Of a stretch of DNA of 9,112 nt, positions 1-6,857 are shown piece by piece. How positions within the stretch are numbered: the first letter of the stretch is position 1; each line of letters begins with the position of its first letter. The notes under the pieces were generated by a model. The model did no database searches and was not told the origin of the DNA. It saw only the letters and a program-made list of their open reading frames with translations. The DNA is from Actinomycetes bacterium. GTDB taxonomy: Bacteria; Actinomycetota; Actinomycetes; Actinomycetales; Cellulomonadaceae. The position numbers and the translations under genes were made by a program. Location of the stretch: positions 1 to 9,112 of the forward strand of contig JAFABT010000296.1 of assembly GCA_023425905.1 (NCBI GenBank), in the 5' to 3' direction.

Positions 1-545
1 ACACCGAGCAGCGCGCACGCGGCGAGCACCGTGGGGTGCGGCAGGCCGCCGTGCTCGCGCTGCGGCGGGCTCGTCACGACGAGCGAGCCGACCCCGGCTT
101 CCTGCGCCGGCACGACGTTCATGATGACGGACGACGGGTACACGGCGAGGCCGCCCGGGACGTAGAGCCCGACGCGCGAGACCGGGACCCAGCGCTGACG
201 AACCTGGGCGCCGGGTGCGACGTCGACCGTGAAGTCCTGCTGCCGCTGCGCGGCGTGGACGGTGCGCACGCGTGCGATCGCCTCGTCGAGCGCGGCGCGG
301 ACCGTCGGGTCGAGTGTCTCGACCGCTGCGGCGATCGCGGCTGCCGGGACGCGCACGTGGTCGGGGCGCACCCCGTCGAACTTCTCCGCGAGGTCACCGA
401 GCGCGTCGAGACCCCGCTCCCGGACGTCGGCGATGATCGGGGCGACCGTCCCGGTCGCGGCCTCGACGTCGACCTCCGCACGCGGCAGGGACTCGACGAG
501 CTCACGGCGGGACAGGGTGCGACCTCGCAGGTCGATTCGACGCAT
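1..545 (-). CDS. hisD: histidinol dehydrogenase, 5' part (runs off the left edge)
   Basis: This is the N-terminal 181 residues of histidinol dehydrogenase, the zinc enzyme that oxidises L-histidinol to L-histidine in two NAD-dependent steps, the last of histidine biosynthesis, in the cytoplasm. The family is about 430 residues long, so more than half lies beyond the window. The start is ATG at 545 (MRRIDLRG), the usual N-terminus of the family. The reading frame is open to base 1. Diagnostic stretches are AEKFDGV (residues about 56-62) and the signature VGLYVPGG at about 129-136, followed by AVYPSSVIMNVVPAQEAGV. The metal and substrate residues of the C-terminal half are not in view. No Shine-Dalgarno precedes the ATG. 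A TAGACT hexamer lies 9 bases upstream, so the message may be leaderless or nearly so. The neighbouring S4 gene is divergent, 52 bases away. The assignment is secure; only the truncation limits it. Confidence 0.96.
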   Translation of the reverse strand, partial: MRRIDLRGRTLSRRELVESLPRAEVDVEAATGTVAPIIADVRERGLDALGDLAEKFDGVRPDHVRVPAAAIAAAVETLDPTVRAALDEAIARVRTVHAAQRQQDFTVDVAPGAQVRQRWVPVSRVGLYVPGGLAVYPSSVIMNVVPAQEAGVGSLVVTSPPQREHGGLPHPTVLAACALLG

Positions 546-554
546 CACACGCCA

Positions 555-560
555 AGTCTA
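555..560 (-). promoter_or_regulatory. candidate -10 hexamer (TAGACT) of hisD
   Basis: Read on the minus strand this is TAGACT, which fits the actinobacterial TANNNT type of -10 element. It ends 9 bases before the hisD ATG, so transcription would start within about 3 bases of the start codon. No recognisable -35 lies 16-18 bases upstream, and no Shine-Dalgarno lies between it and the ATG. The same hexamer precedes dnaE. Confidence 0.4.
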
Positions 561-584
561 GGCGGCGCAGCCACCGTGCCCTGA

Positions 585-590
585 GAGAAT
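585..590 (+). promoter_or_regulatory. candidate -10 hexamer (GAGAAT) of the S4-domain gene
   Basis: GAGAAT matches TATAAT at four of six positions and ends exactly 7 bases before the ATG at 598. Transcription would then start at or next to the A of the start codon. No clear -35 is visible. The AGGAGG at 591-596 is only one base from the ATG, which is too close for normal Shine-Dalgarno pairing, so a leaderless message is an alternative explanation for this start. Confidence 0.35.
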
Positions 591-597
591 AGGAGGC

Positions 598-831
598 ATG
601 AGCGAAGCCACCCACCCCGTCGTGCCCACGTCCGACGGCACGATCAGGCTCGGACAGTTCCTCAAGCTCGCCGGCCTCGCGGACTCGGGCGCCCAGGCGC
701 GCGCGCTGCTCGAGGAGGGCGAGGTGTCCGTGAACGGCGAGGCCGAGTCGCGCCGTGGCCGTCAGCTCGCAGTCGGCGACGTCGTCGCCGTGGCCACGCC
801 TCAGGGCGAGACGGGAGCCGTCGTCGGCTGA
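598..831 (+). CDS. small RNA-binding S4-domain protein (YaaA/RlbA-like)
   Basis: This 77-residue protein is almost entirely one S4 RNA-binding domain, the fold shared by ribosomal protein S4, pseudouridine synthases and tyrosyl-tRNA synthetases. The domain spans about residues 16-66: RLGQFLKLAGLADSG, then the helix with ALLEEGEVSVNGE and the basic SRRGRQLAVGD strand-turn. Stand-alone S4 proteins of this size are usually annotated as RNA-binding proteins. In Bacillus the relative lies beside recF, and ribosome or rRNA association has been suggested for the group; the target here is unknown. ATG at 598 is the only start leaving an intact S4 domain with a normal leader. The next in-frame candidate, GTG at 622, lacks a ribosome site. 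This is the only plus-strand gene. It diverges from hisD and converges on the oxidoreductase gene with 36 bases between, where I see no terminator. Confidence 0.9.
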   Translation: MSEATHPVVPTSDGTIRLGQFLKLAGLADSGAQARALLEEGEVSVNGEAESRRGRQLAVGDVVAVATPQGETGAVVG

Positions 832-867
832 GCCCGACGCACGTGCCGCTGCGCGAGCCGACCGGAG

Positions 868-1275
868 TCAGCGCACTGACCCGAGCACCCGGTCGACGCG
901 CACGTGGACGACGACCCGCTGCGGGTCGTGGGTGAGCACGCGGTAGCGCTGCGCGTAGGCGGCGACCGCGTCATCGACGTCCGCCGGGTCGTCGGAGACC
1001 GTGCCGACGCCTTCGAGCGTGATCCACCGCTGACCCTCGACCTGGCACAGCGCGACGCGTGACCCCGTCGGCAGCGTCGCGGTCACGCCACGCCGGAGGT
1101 GCCCGGCCTTCACCGACCCCGCGCGCGTCGGCACCCTCGCCAGCCCGCGAGCCTCGTCCCAGGTGAACGCGACCGGGACGACGTGCGGGGTGCCGTCGGC
1201 GCGCAACGTCGTGAGCGTCGCAAGGTGACGTTCCCGGACGAAGGCGAGCTGGGCGTCGCTCAGCTCGAACGTCAC
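868..1275 (-). CDS. PPOX-class, probably F420- or flavin-dependent oxidoreductase
   Basis: The product, 135 residues, is a compact split-barrel protein of the pyridoxamine-5'-phosphate oxidase-like (PPOX) superfamily. Its best match in pattern is the actinobacterial group labelled PPOX class F420-dependent oxidoreductase. Visible marks are RHLATLTTLRADGTPHVVPVAF (two N-terminal strands, about residues 16-37), the SVKAGHLRR stretch that corresponds to the phosphate-binding region of the cofactor site (about 54-62), and ALCQVEGQRWITLEGVGTV (about 75-93). The substrate is unknown, and F420 rather than FMN is inferred from the family only. The frame stays open upstream inside dnaE, but the homologous region begins at the GTG at 1275, whose GTGA overlaps the dnaE stop by 4 bases. 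A weak GGGGTG lies about 6 bases upstream. GTG at 1284 is an alternative start. The overlap implies translational coupling to dnaE. Confidence 0.85.
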   Translation of the reverse strand: MTFELSDAQLAFVRERHLATLTTLRADGTPHVVPVAFTWDEARGLARVPTRAGSVKAGHLRRGVTATLPTGSRVALCQVEGQRWITLEGVGTVSDDPADVDDAVAAYAQRYRVLTHDPQRVVVHVRVDRVLGSVR

Positions 1276-4200
1276 GGAAGGCACCCCGGACCGAGCAGCG
1301 CCTTGAGGTCCGCGACAAGCGCCGAGGACCGTTCGACGCGCAGCCGGTCCTCGAGCCGCATGATCGTCGCGCGCCCCGGGTCGGTGAGACGCAGGTGGAC
1401 CTCGGTGCCGCCCGGGTGGGCCCGGAGCACCTCGCGCAGCCGCTCGACGACGGGTTGGGTGCACCGCGTGGACGGCAGCCGCAGCACGACGGGGGCGTCC
1501 GCGGTGGCCGCGATGTCCGGCACGGACACCTCGATGGCCTGGAGCTGCATCTGGTCGTCGCGTCGGCGGACCCGTCCTCGCACCGTGAGGACGGCGTCCT
1601 CGGCGAGGACGGTCGAGTAGGCGAGGTACGTCTCCCCGAAGAACATGATCTCGACCGAGCCGTCCATGTCCTCGAGCGTGACGGCCGCCCACGGGTTGCC
1701 CTGCTTGGACATCTTGCGCTGCAGCGACGTGACGAGTCCGGCGACGACGACGGTCGAGCCGTCAGGCCTGGCCTCGTCGGCGAGCAGCGTCGCGATCGAC
1801 ACGTCTGCGGCGGCCGCGAGCACGTGGTCGAGGCCCGAGAGCGGGTGGTCCGAGACGTAGAGCCCGAGCATCTCCCGCTCGAAGGTGAGCCTCTGCTTCT
1901 TGTCCCAGTCCGGCACGTCCGGGACGTCGATCGAGAAGCCCTCCTCCTGGGAGTCCATGTCCGCGAAGAGGTCGAACTGCCCCTCGGCCTCCTTGCGCTT
2001 GACCCCGATGACGGCGTCGACCGCCTGTTCGTGGATGAGCAGCAGCGCGCGCCGTGGGTGGCCGAGGGAATCGAAGGCCCCGGCCTTGATGAGCGACTCG
2101 ATCGTCCGCTTGTTGCACACGACCGCCGGAACCTTGTCGAGGAAGTCGGTGAACGACGTGAACGCGCCGTGCTGCTCCCGCGCGGCGACGATCGCGTCGA
2201 CGACGTTCGCGCCGACGTTGCGCACCGCGGTGAGCCCGAAGCGGATGTCGGGGCCGACCGCCGTGAAGAGTGCCGAGGACGAGTTGACGTCGGGCGGCAG
2301 CACGGTGATGTGCATCCGTCGGCACTCGTTGAGGTAGAGCGCCGACTTGTCCTTGTCGTCGCGCACCGACGTGAGCAGGGCCGCCATGTACTCGACGGGG
2401 TGGTTCGCCTTGAGGTAGGCCGTCCAGTAGGAGATGACGCCGTACGCCGCCGAGTGCGCCTTGTTGAAGGCGTAGCCCGCGAATGGCACGAGGACGTCCC
2501 ACACCGCCTGGATCGCCGGGTCGGAGTAGCCCCGCTCGCGCATGCCCGCCTGGAACGGCACGAACTCCGCGTCGAGGACCTCCTTCTTCTTCTTGCCCAT
2601 CGCGCGGCGCAGCAGGTCGGCCTGACCGAGGGAGTAGCCGGCGAGCTTCTGCGCGGCGCGCTGCACCTGCTCCTGGTAGACGATGAGGCCGTAGGTGCCG
2701 CCGACGACCTCCTCGAGCGGCTCGGCGAGCTCGGGATGGATCGGGGTGATCTCCTGCAGCCCGTTCTTGCGCATCGCGTAGTTCGTGTGGGAGTTCATGC
2801 CCATCGGGCCCGGGCGATACAGCGCGATGACGGCGGAGATGTCCTCGAAGTTGTCCGGGCGCATCTGGCGCAGCAGCGCCCGCATCGGGCCGCCGTCGAG
2901 CTGGAACACCCCGAGCGTGTCGCCGCTGCCGAGCAGTTCGTACGCGCGGGCGTCGTCGAGACCGAGCGTCTCGAGGACGACGGGTTCCTTGCCGTTCGCG
3001 ACGATGTTGTGGAGCGCGTCGTCGAGGATCGTGAGGTTGCGCAGCCCGAGGAAGTCCATCTTGATGAGCCCGAGGCTCTCAGCCGTCGGGTAGTCGAACT
3101 GCGTGATGATCGCGCCGTCCTGCGGGCGCTTCATGATCGGGATGATGTCGATGAGCGGGTCCGAGGACATGATGACCCCGGCCGCGTGGACGCCCCATTG
3201 CCGCTTGAGGTTCTCGAGCCCTCGGGCGGTCTCGAGCACCCGCTGCGCCTCCGGGTCGGCTGCGACGACCTGCCGGAACTCCTCGGCCTCCGCGTACCGC
3301 TCGTGCGCGGGGTCGTAGATGCCCGACAGCGGGATGTCCTTGCCCATGACGGCGGGCGGCATCGCCTTCGTGAGCTTGTCACCCATCGCGAAGGGGAAGC
3401 CGAGCACGCGCGAGGAGTCCTTGAGCGCCTGCTTGGCCTTGATCGTTCCGTAGGTGACGATCTGCGCGACGCGGTCGTCGCCGTACTTCTCCGTGACGTA
3501 CCGGATGACCTCCCCGCGCCGGCGCTCGTCGAAGTCGACGTCGACGTCAGGCCAGGAGACGCGCTCGGGGTTGAGGAACCGCTCGAAGATGAGCCCGTGC
3601 TCGAGCGGGTCGAGCTCCGTGATGCCCATCGCGTACGACGCCATCGACCCCGCGGCCGAGCCGCGGCCAGGGCCGACGCGAATGCCCTGCGCCTTCGCCC
3701 AGTTGATGAAGTCCGCGACGACGAGGAAGTAGCCCGCGAAGCCCAGCTCCGTGATGACCCCGGTCTCGTAGTCCGCCTGCTGCTGGACGGCGTCCGGAAT
3801 CGCACCGCGGTAGCGGCGCTCGAGGCCCCGCTGCGTCTCCTTGATGAACCAGGAGTTCTCGTCCTCGCCCGCCGGGACGGCGAACCGCGGCATGAAGTTC
3901 TGGTCCTTCGGGAAGCTGACCTCGCACATCTCCGCGATGAGGAGGGTGTTGTCGCACGCCTGCGGGAGCTCGGACCACGTCCGTCGCATCTCCTCGGCCG
4001 TCTTCACGTAGTACCCGGACCCGGAGAACGCGAAACGCTTGCCGCCCTGGTCGTACGTCGGCTCGTCGAGCGTCGAGCCGGACTGCACCGCGAGCAGGGC
4101 CTCGTGCGTGAGTGAGTCGGACTCCTTCGTGTAGTGCAGGTCGTTCGTCGCGACGAGCGGCGCGCCCAGCGCGTCGGAGATCCGCAGGAGGTCAGCGAAC

Positions 4201-4817
4201 ACCCGGCGTTCGATGTCGAGCCCGTGGTCCATGAGCTCGACGAAGAAGTACTCCTTGCCGAAGATGTCCTGCAGCTCACCCGCAGCACGCAGCGCCTCGT
4301 CGTACTGCCCGAGCCGCAGCCGCGTCTGCACCTCCCCCGACGGACACCCCGACGTCGCGACGATGCCCGAGGCGTAGCGCGTGAGGAGCTCGCGGTCCAT
4401 ACGCGGCCACTTGCCCATCTGGCCCTCGATCGATGCGAGAGAGCCGAGGCGGAAGAGGTTGTGCATGCCCTCCGTCGTGCGCGAGAGCAGCGTCAAGTGC
4501 GTGTAGGAGCCGCTCGCAGAGACGTCGTCGCTCTTCTGGTGCTCCTCGCCCCAGCGCACCTTCGTCGTGTCGAAGCGGCTCGTGCCCGGCGTCACGTACG
4601 CCTCGATGCCGATGATGGGCTTGACGCCGCGCTTGACGGCCTGGCGGTAGAAGTCCTGCGCCCCGAAGAGGTAGCCGTGGTCGGTGATCGCGATCGCGCT
4701 CTGACCGATACGGACGACCTCGTCGAGCAGCTCGTCGATGCGAGCCGCTCCGTCGAGCATCGAGTACTCGGTGTGTGCGTGGAGGTGGACGAAGTCGGAT
4801 CCTCCAGCAGCAGCCAT
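1272..4817 (-). CDS. dnaE: DNA polymerase III alpha subunit (replicative polymerase)
   Basis: This 1181-residue protein is the catalytic subunit of the replicative DNA polymerase, of normal DnaE1 length. In order it shows a PHP domain (about 9-290), palm, thumb and fingers (about 340-860), a helix-hairpin-helix region near 855-915, the beta-clamp motif QFDLF (947-951), an OB fold near 1020-1100 and a C-terminal domain ending GPGCLP. Palm aspartates are D424 and D426 in PDVDVDF and D588 in KMDFLGL. GPGRGSAAGS lies at 382-391. The PHP metal ligands H13, H15, D22, H47, E72, H107, C158, D226 and H228 all appear to be present, so the domain may proofread, as shown for mycobacterial DnaE1. The ATG at 4817 has no Shine-Dalgarno. 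A TAGACT hexamer sits 7 bases upstream, overlapping the rluD stop, which suggests a leaderless transcript in addition to read-through from rluD. The stop overlaps the oxidoreductase start. Confidence 0.98.
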   Translation of the reverse strand: MAAAGGSDFVHLHAHTEYSMLDGAARIDELLDEVVRIGQSAIAITDHGYLFGAQDFYRQAVKRGVKPIIGIEAYVTPGTSRFDTTKVRWGEEHQKSDDVSASGSYTHLTLLSRTTEGMHNLFRLGSLASIEGQMGKWPRMDRELLTRYASGIVATSGCPSGEVQTRLRLGQYDEALRAAGELQDIFGKEYFFVELMDHGLDIERRVFADLLRISDALGAPLVATNDLHYTKESDSLTHEALLAVQSGSTLDEPTYDQGGKRFAFSGSGYYVKTAEEMRRTWSELPQACDNTLLIAEMCEVSFPKDQNFMPRFAVPAGEDENSWFIKETQRGLERRYRGAIPDAVQQQADYETGVITELGFAGYFLVVADFINWAKAQGIRVGPGRGSAAGSMASYAMGITELDPLEHGLIFERFLNPERVSWPDVDVDFDERRRGEVIRYVTEKYGDDRVAQIVTYGTIKAKQALKDSSRVLGFPFAMGDKLTKAMPPAVMGKDIPLSGIYDPAHERYAEAEEFRQVVAADPEAQRVLETARGLENLKRQWGVHAAGVIMSSDPLIDIIPIMKRPQDGAIITQFDYPTAESLGLIKMDFLGLRNLTILDDALHNIVANGKEPVVLETLGLDDARAYELLGSGDTLGVFQLDGGPMRALLRQMRPDNFEDISAVIALYRPGPMGMNSHTNYAMRKNGLQEITPIHPELAEPLEEVVGGTYGLIVYQEQVQRAAQKLAGYSLGQADLLRRAMGKKKKEVLDAEFVPFQAGMRERGYSDPAIQAVWDVLVPFAGYAFNKAHSAAYGVISYWTAYLKANHPVEYMAALLTSVRDDKDKSALYLNECRRMHITVLPPDVNSSSALFTAVGPDIRFGLTAVRNVGANVVDAIVAAREQHGAFTSFTDFLDKVPAVVCNKRTIESLIKAGAFDSLGHPRRALLLIHEQAVDAVIGVKRKEAEGQFDLFADMDSQEEGFSIDVPDVPDWDKKQRLTFEREMLGLYVSDHPLSGLDHVLAAAADVSIATLLADEARPDGSTVVVAGLVTSLQRKMSKQGNPWAAVTLEDMDGSVEIMFFGETYLAYSTVLAEDAVLTVRGRVRRRDDQMQLQAIEVSVPDIAATADAPVVLRLPSTRCTQPVVERLREVLRAHPGGTEVHLRLTDPGRATIMRLEDRLRVERSSALVADLKALLGPGCLP

Positions 4818-4824
4818 GCGGGCC

Positions 4825-4830
4825 AGTCTA
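4825..4830 (-). promoter_or_regulatory. candidate -10 hexamer (TAGACT) of dnaE, overlapping the rluD stop codon
   Basis: On the minus strand TAGACT ends 7 bases before the dnaE ATG, the spacing expected if the A of ATG is close to the first transcribed base. Its first three bases are the TAG stop codon of the upstream pseudouridine synthase gene. No clear -35 is seen 16-18 bases upstream. With no Shine-Dalgarno before dnaE, a leaderless message is the simplest reading. Confidence 0.5.
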
Positions 4831-5754
4831 GGCGCCCCTGAGCACCTCGAGGGCGTGCGCGAGATCGGCCGGGTACTCGCTCGTGACGACGAGGCGTTGC
4901 CCCGTCGCAGGGTGGTCGAAGCCGAGCCGCATCGCGTGCAGCCACTGGCGCGTGAGCCCCGTGCGGGCCGTGATCGTCGGGTCCGCGCCGTACGTCGTGT
5001 CGCCGACGCACGGGTGGCGCAGGGCGGAGAAGTGGACGCGGATCTGGTGCGTGCGCCCCGTCTCGAGGTGGACCTCGACGAGCGACGCGGACGGCACCAT
5101 CTCGAGGACCTCGTAGTGGGTGACTGACGGCTTGCCGTCCGCGGTCACGGCGAACTTCCAGTCCGCGGACGGGTGCCGCCCGATCGGCGCGTCGATCGTG
5201 CCCTCGGACGGGTCCGGGTGGCCCTGGACGACCGCGTGGTAGATCTTGTCGACCGTGCGCTCCTTGAACGCGGCCTTGAGCCGGGTGTAGGCGAGCTCGC
5301 TCTTCGCGACGACCATGAGGCCCGACGTGCCGACGTCGAGGCGGTGGACGACCCCCTGGCGCTCCTCGGCACCGGACGTCGAGATGCGGTATCCGGCGGC
5401 CGCAAGCGCCCCGACGACCGTCGGTCCCGTCCAGCCGGGAGACGGGTGCGCCGCGACGCCGACGGGCTTGTCGATGACGACGACGTCGTCGTCGTCATGA
5501 ACGATCCGCATGCCCGGGACCGGCTCGGCGACGACGCGCGCGGCCGGAGCGACCTCAGGGATCTCCACCTCGAGCCAGGCGCCAGGAACGAGCCGCTCGG
5601 ACTTGCCGACCTCCCGGCCGTCGAGCCGGACGCCGCCACGCTCGGCGATCTCCGCCGCCCGCGTACGCGAGACCCCGAGCAACCTGGCGAGAGCCGCGTC
5701 GACGCGCTCGCCTGCAAGCCCGTCGGGAACGGGCAGGGAGCGCGTCTCAGCCAC
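4828..5754 (-). CDS. RluD-family 23S rRNA pseudouridine synthase
   Basis: The enzyme isomerises uridines to pseudouridine in RNA. The RluA/RluD family acts mainly on 23S rRNA helix 69, but the exact target here cannot be read from the sequence. From the chosen start it is 308 residues, the usual length. An S4 RNA-binding domain covers about 16-64 (RVDAALARLLGVSRTRAAEI onward). The catalytic domain follows, with VVIDKPVGVAAHPSPG near 92-107, the signature HRLDVGTSGLMVVAK with catalytic D140, and ETGRTHQIRVH at about 231-241. The frame is open 17 codons further upstream, but those residues are arginine/proline-rich and unlike the family. GTG at 5754 starts VAETRSLPVPDG, has GGAGGG about 11 bases upstream and overlaps the end of lspA by 8 bases, as expected for a coupled pair. 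The stop TAG falls within the proposed dnaE -10. Confidence 0.92.
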   Translation of the reverse strand: MAETRSLPVPDGLAGERVDAALARLLGVSRTRAAEIAERGGVRLDGREVGKSERLVPGAWLEVEIPEVAPAARVVAEPVPGMRIVHDDDDVVVIDKPVGVAAHPSPGWTGPTVVGALAAAGYRISTSGAEERQGVVHRLDVGTSGLMVVAKSELAYTRLKAAFKERTVDKIYHAVVQGHPDPSEGTIDAPIGRHPSADWKFAVTADGKPSVTHYEVLEMVPSASLVEVHLETGRTHQIRVHFSALRHPCVGDTTYGADPTITARTGLTRQWLHAMRLGFDHPATGQRLVVTSEYPADLAHALEVLRGA

Positions 5755-6358
5755 GGCCTGCAGCACCCTCCGGCGCGGGGGCCTCCGGGCGGCCCTGGGG
5801 TGCACCCTCGTCAGCCGGGGCGCCGTCTGGCGTCCGCGTCCCGTTGATCTGGATGCCCTTCATCGCGAGGACGACCGCGAGCCCGGCGGCGCCGACGATC
5901 GCGATGTCCGCGACGTTCCCGACGAACACCCCGTAGTCGATGAAGTCGATGACATGACCACGCGCGAAACCCGGGTCGCGGAAGAGCCGGTCGACAAGGT
6001 TGCCGAGCGCTCCCCCGAGCGTGAGCCCGAGCGTCACGGCCCACAGCGTCGAGCCGAGCCGGCGGGAGGCCCGCACGATGACGACCGAGACGACGGCCAC
6101 GAGGATCGTGAGCACCCACGTCATGCCGTTGCCGATCGAGAGCGCAGCCCCCGGGTTGAACACGAGCGTGAGCTGGAGCAGGTCACCGACGAGCGGCCGC
6201 GACACACCGGGCTCGAGCGCGTCGAGCGCCCACACCTTCGTCGCCTGGTCGAGCACGAGGACGGCCGCGGCGAGCGCGACGAAGACAGCGAGCAGACGTC
6301 GTCGAAGCGTGCTGGGGACGGGCGTCGGCTCGGTGGTCGGAGGGGGCGTCTGGGACAA
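5747..6358 (-). CDS. lspA: lipoprotein signal peptidase (signal peptidase II)
   Basis: LspA is the membrane aspartic protease that removes the signal peptide from prolipoproteins after diacylglyceryl transfer. The 203-residue protein has about four membrane segments (near 21-39, 79-96, 103-121 and 145-166). Conserved family blocks are VLDQATKVWAL (36-46), FNPGAALS (68-75), GNLVDRL with catalytic D123, and FVGNVADIAIV with catalytic D151. A threonine/proline-rich N-terminus and a proline/alanine/glutamate-rich cytoplasmic tail (about 170-203) extend the usual core of about 160 residues. The start is TTG at 6358. It is the only possible initiator: the dksA-like stop TGA lies in the same frame one codon upstream, and no ATG or GTG occurs before the first membrane segment is lost. 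No good Shine-Dalgarno is present, so translation probably depends on re-initiation after the upstream gene. Confidence 0.94.
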   Translation of the reverse strand: MSQTPPPTTEPTPVPSTLRRRLLAVFVALAAAVLVLDQATKVWALDALEPGVSRPLVGDLLQLTLVFNPGAALSIGNGMTWVLTILVAVVSVVIVRASRRLGSTLWAVTLGLTLGGALGNLVDRLFRDPGFARGHVIDFIDYGVFVGNVADIAIVGAAGLAVVLAMKGIQINGTRTPDGAPADEGAPQGRPEAPAPEGAAGRG

Positions 6359-6361
6359 CGC

Positions 6362-6826
6362 TCAGCGACGTTCTTCGCGCTGCTTGCACGCGACGCACAG
6401 GGTCGCGCGCGGGAACGCCTGGACGCGGGCCTTGCCCACGGCCTCGCCGCACGACTCGCACGTGCCGAAGGTGCCGGCGACGATGCGGTCGAGCGCGTGC
6501 ACCGACTGCTCGAGGAGGTCACGGGTGTTGTTGACGAGGGTGAGCTCCTGCTCACGCTCGAGCGCGATCGAGCCGGAGTCGGCCTGGTCGTCGCCCGCAC
6601 CGTCGCCCGAGTGGCGCAGCAGCTCCGTGAGCGAGGCGTCTGCCGCCTCGAGCTCGCCCTGCAGCCGGGTGACGTCGTCGATGAGGCCCTGAGCGACCTC
6701 GGTCACCTCGGCCGCGGTCCACGGGCTCTCCCCGTCACGGACCGGGAAGGACGCGGCTTGCGTCACGAGATCTCCCTGCTGCAGGAGGTCGGAGGCGCGC
6801 TCCGCGCTGGTGGCGACGTCGTTCAT
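6362..6826 (-). CDS. TraR/DksA-family zinc-finger transcription regulator
   Basis: This is a 154-residue DksA/TraR-type protein. Such proteins enter the secondary channel of RNA polymerase with a coiled coil and modulate promoter use, in E. coli with ppGpp. Here, helices near 38-72 and 87-118 would form the coiled coil. Between them lies D80-Q-A-D83, in register with the DxxD tip of E. coli DksA when the zinc fingers are aligned, though the following alanine is replaced. The zinc finger has C123, C126, C144 and C147, with the family sequences GTCESCGEAVGKARVQAFPR and LCVACKQREE. The ATG at 6826 has AGAGAGG about 11 bases upstream. Whether this actinobacterial form binds ppGpp is unknown. It sits immediately before lspA in the same frame, with only one codon after its stop. 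A promoter and an upstream hairpin suggest it opens the dksA-lspA-rluD-dnaE unit. Confidence 0.9.
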   Translation of the reverse strand: MNDVATSAERASDLLQQGDLVTQAASFPVRDGESPWTAAEVTEVAQGLIDDVTRLQGELEAADASLTELLRHSGDGAGDDQADSGSIALEREQELTLVNNTRDLLEQSVHALDRIVAGTFGTCESCGEAVGKARVQAFPRATLCVACKQREERR

Positions 6827-6857
6827 GGATGGTCAGGCCTCTCTTCAGGGTCAAGCG

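Noticed and set aside
839..846. GCACGTGC palindrome between the convergent S4 and PPOX genes
   Set aside because: It is too short for a terminator stem, has no T run, and an 8-base palindrome is expected by chance in this DNA.
1272..1692. N-terminal extension of the PPOX oxidoreductase to an ATG at 1692 (274 residues)
   Set aside because: The extension is an R/P/G/A-rich out-of-frame reading of dnaE. The family homology begins at the GTG at 1275, right at the dnaE stop.
1395..4115. 906-codon open frame on the plus strand opposite dnaE
   Set aside because: It is rich in R, D, V, E, H and L in the pattern of an antisense shadow of high-GC codons. It resembles no protein family, and the minus strand here is unmistakably dnaE.
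5476..5493. Perfect 18-base palindrome GACGACGACGTCGTCGTC, possible operator
   Set aside because: It lies inside the rluD-family gene and results from consecutive Asp (GAC) and Val (GTC) codons in a conserved part of the protein, so coding explains it.
5755..5805. Upstream ATG at 5805 for the pseudouridine synthase
   Set aside because: The extra 17 residues are unlike the family and would overlap lspA much further. GTG at 5754 gives a normal N-terminus and has a GGAGGG upstream.
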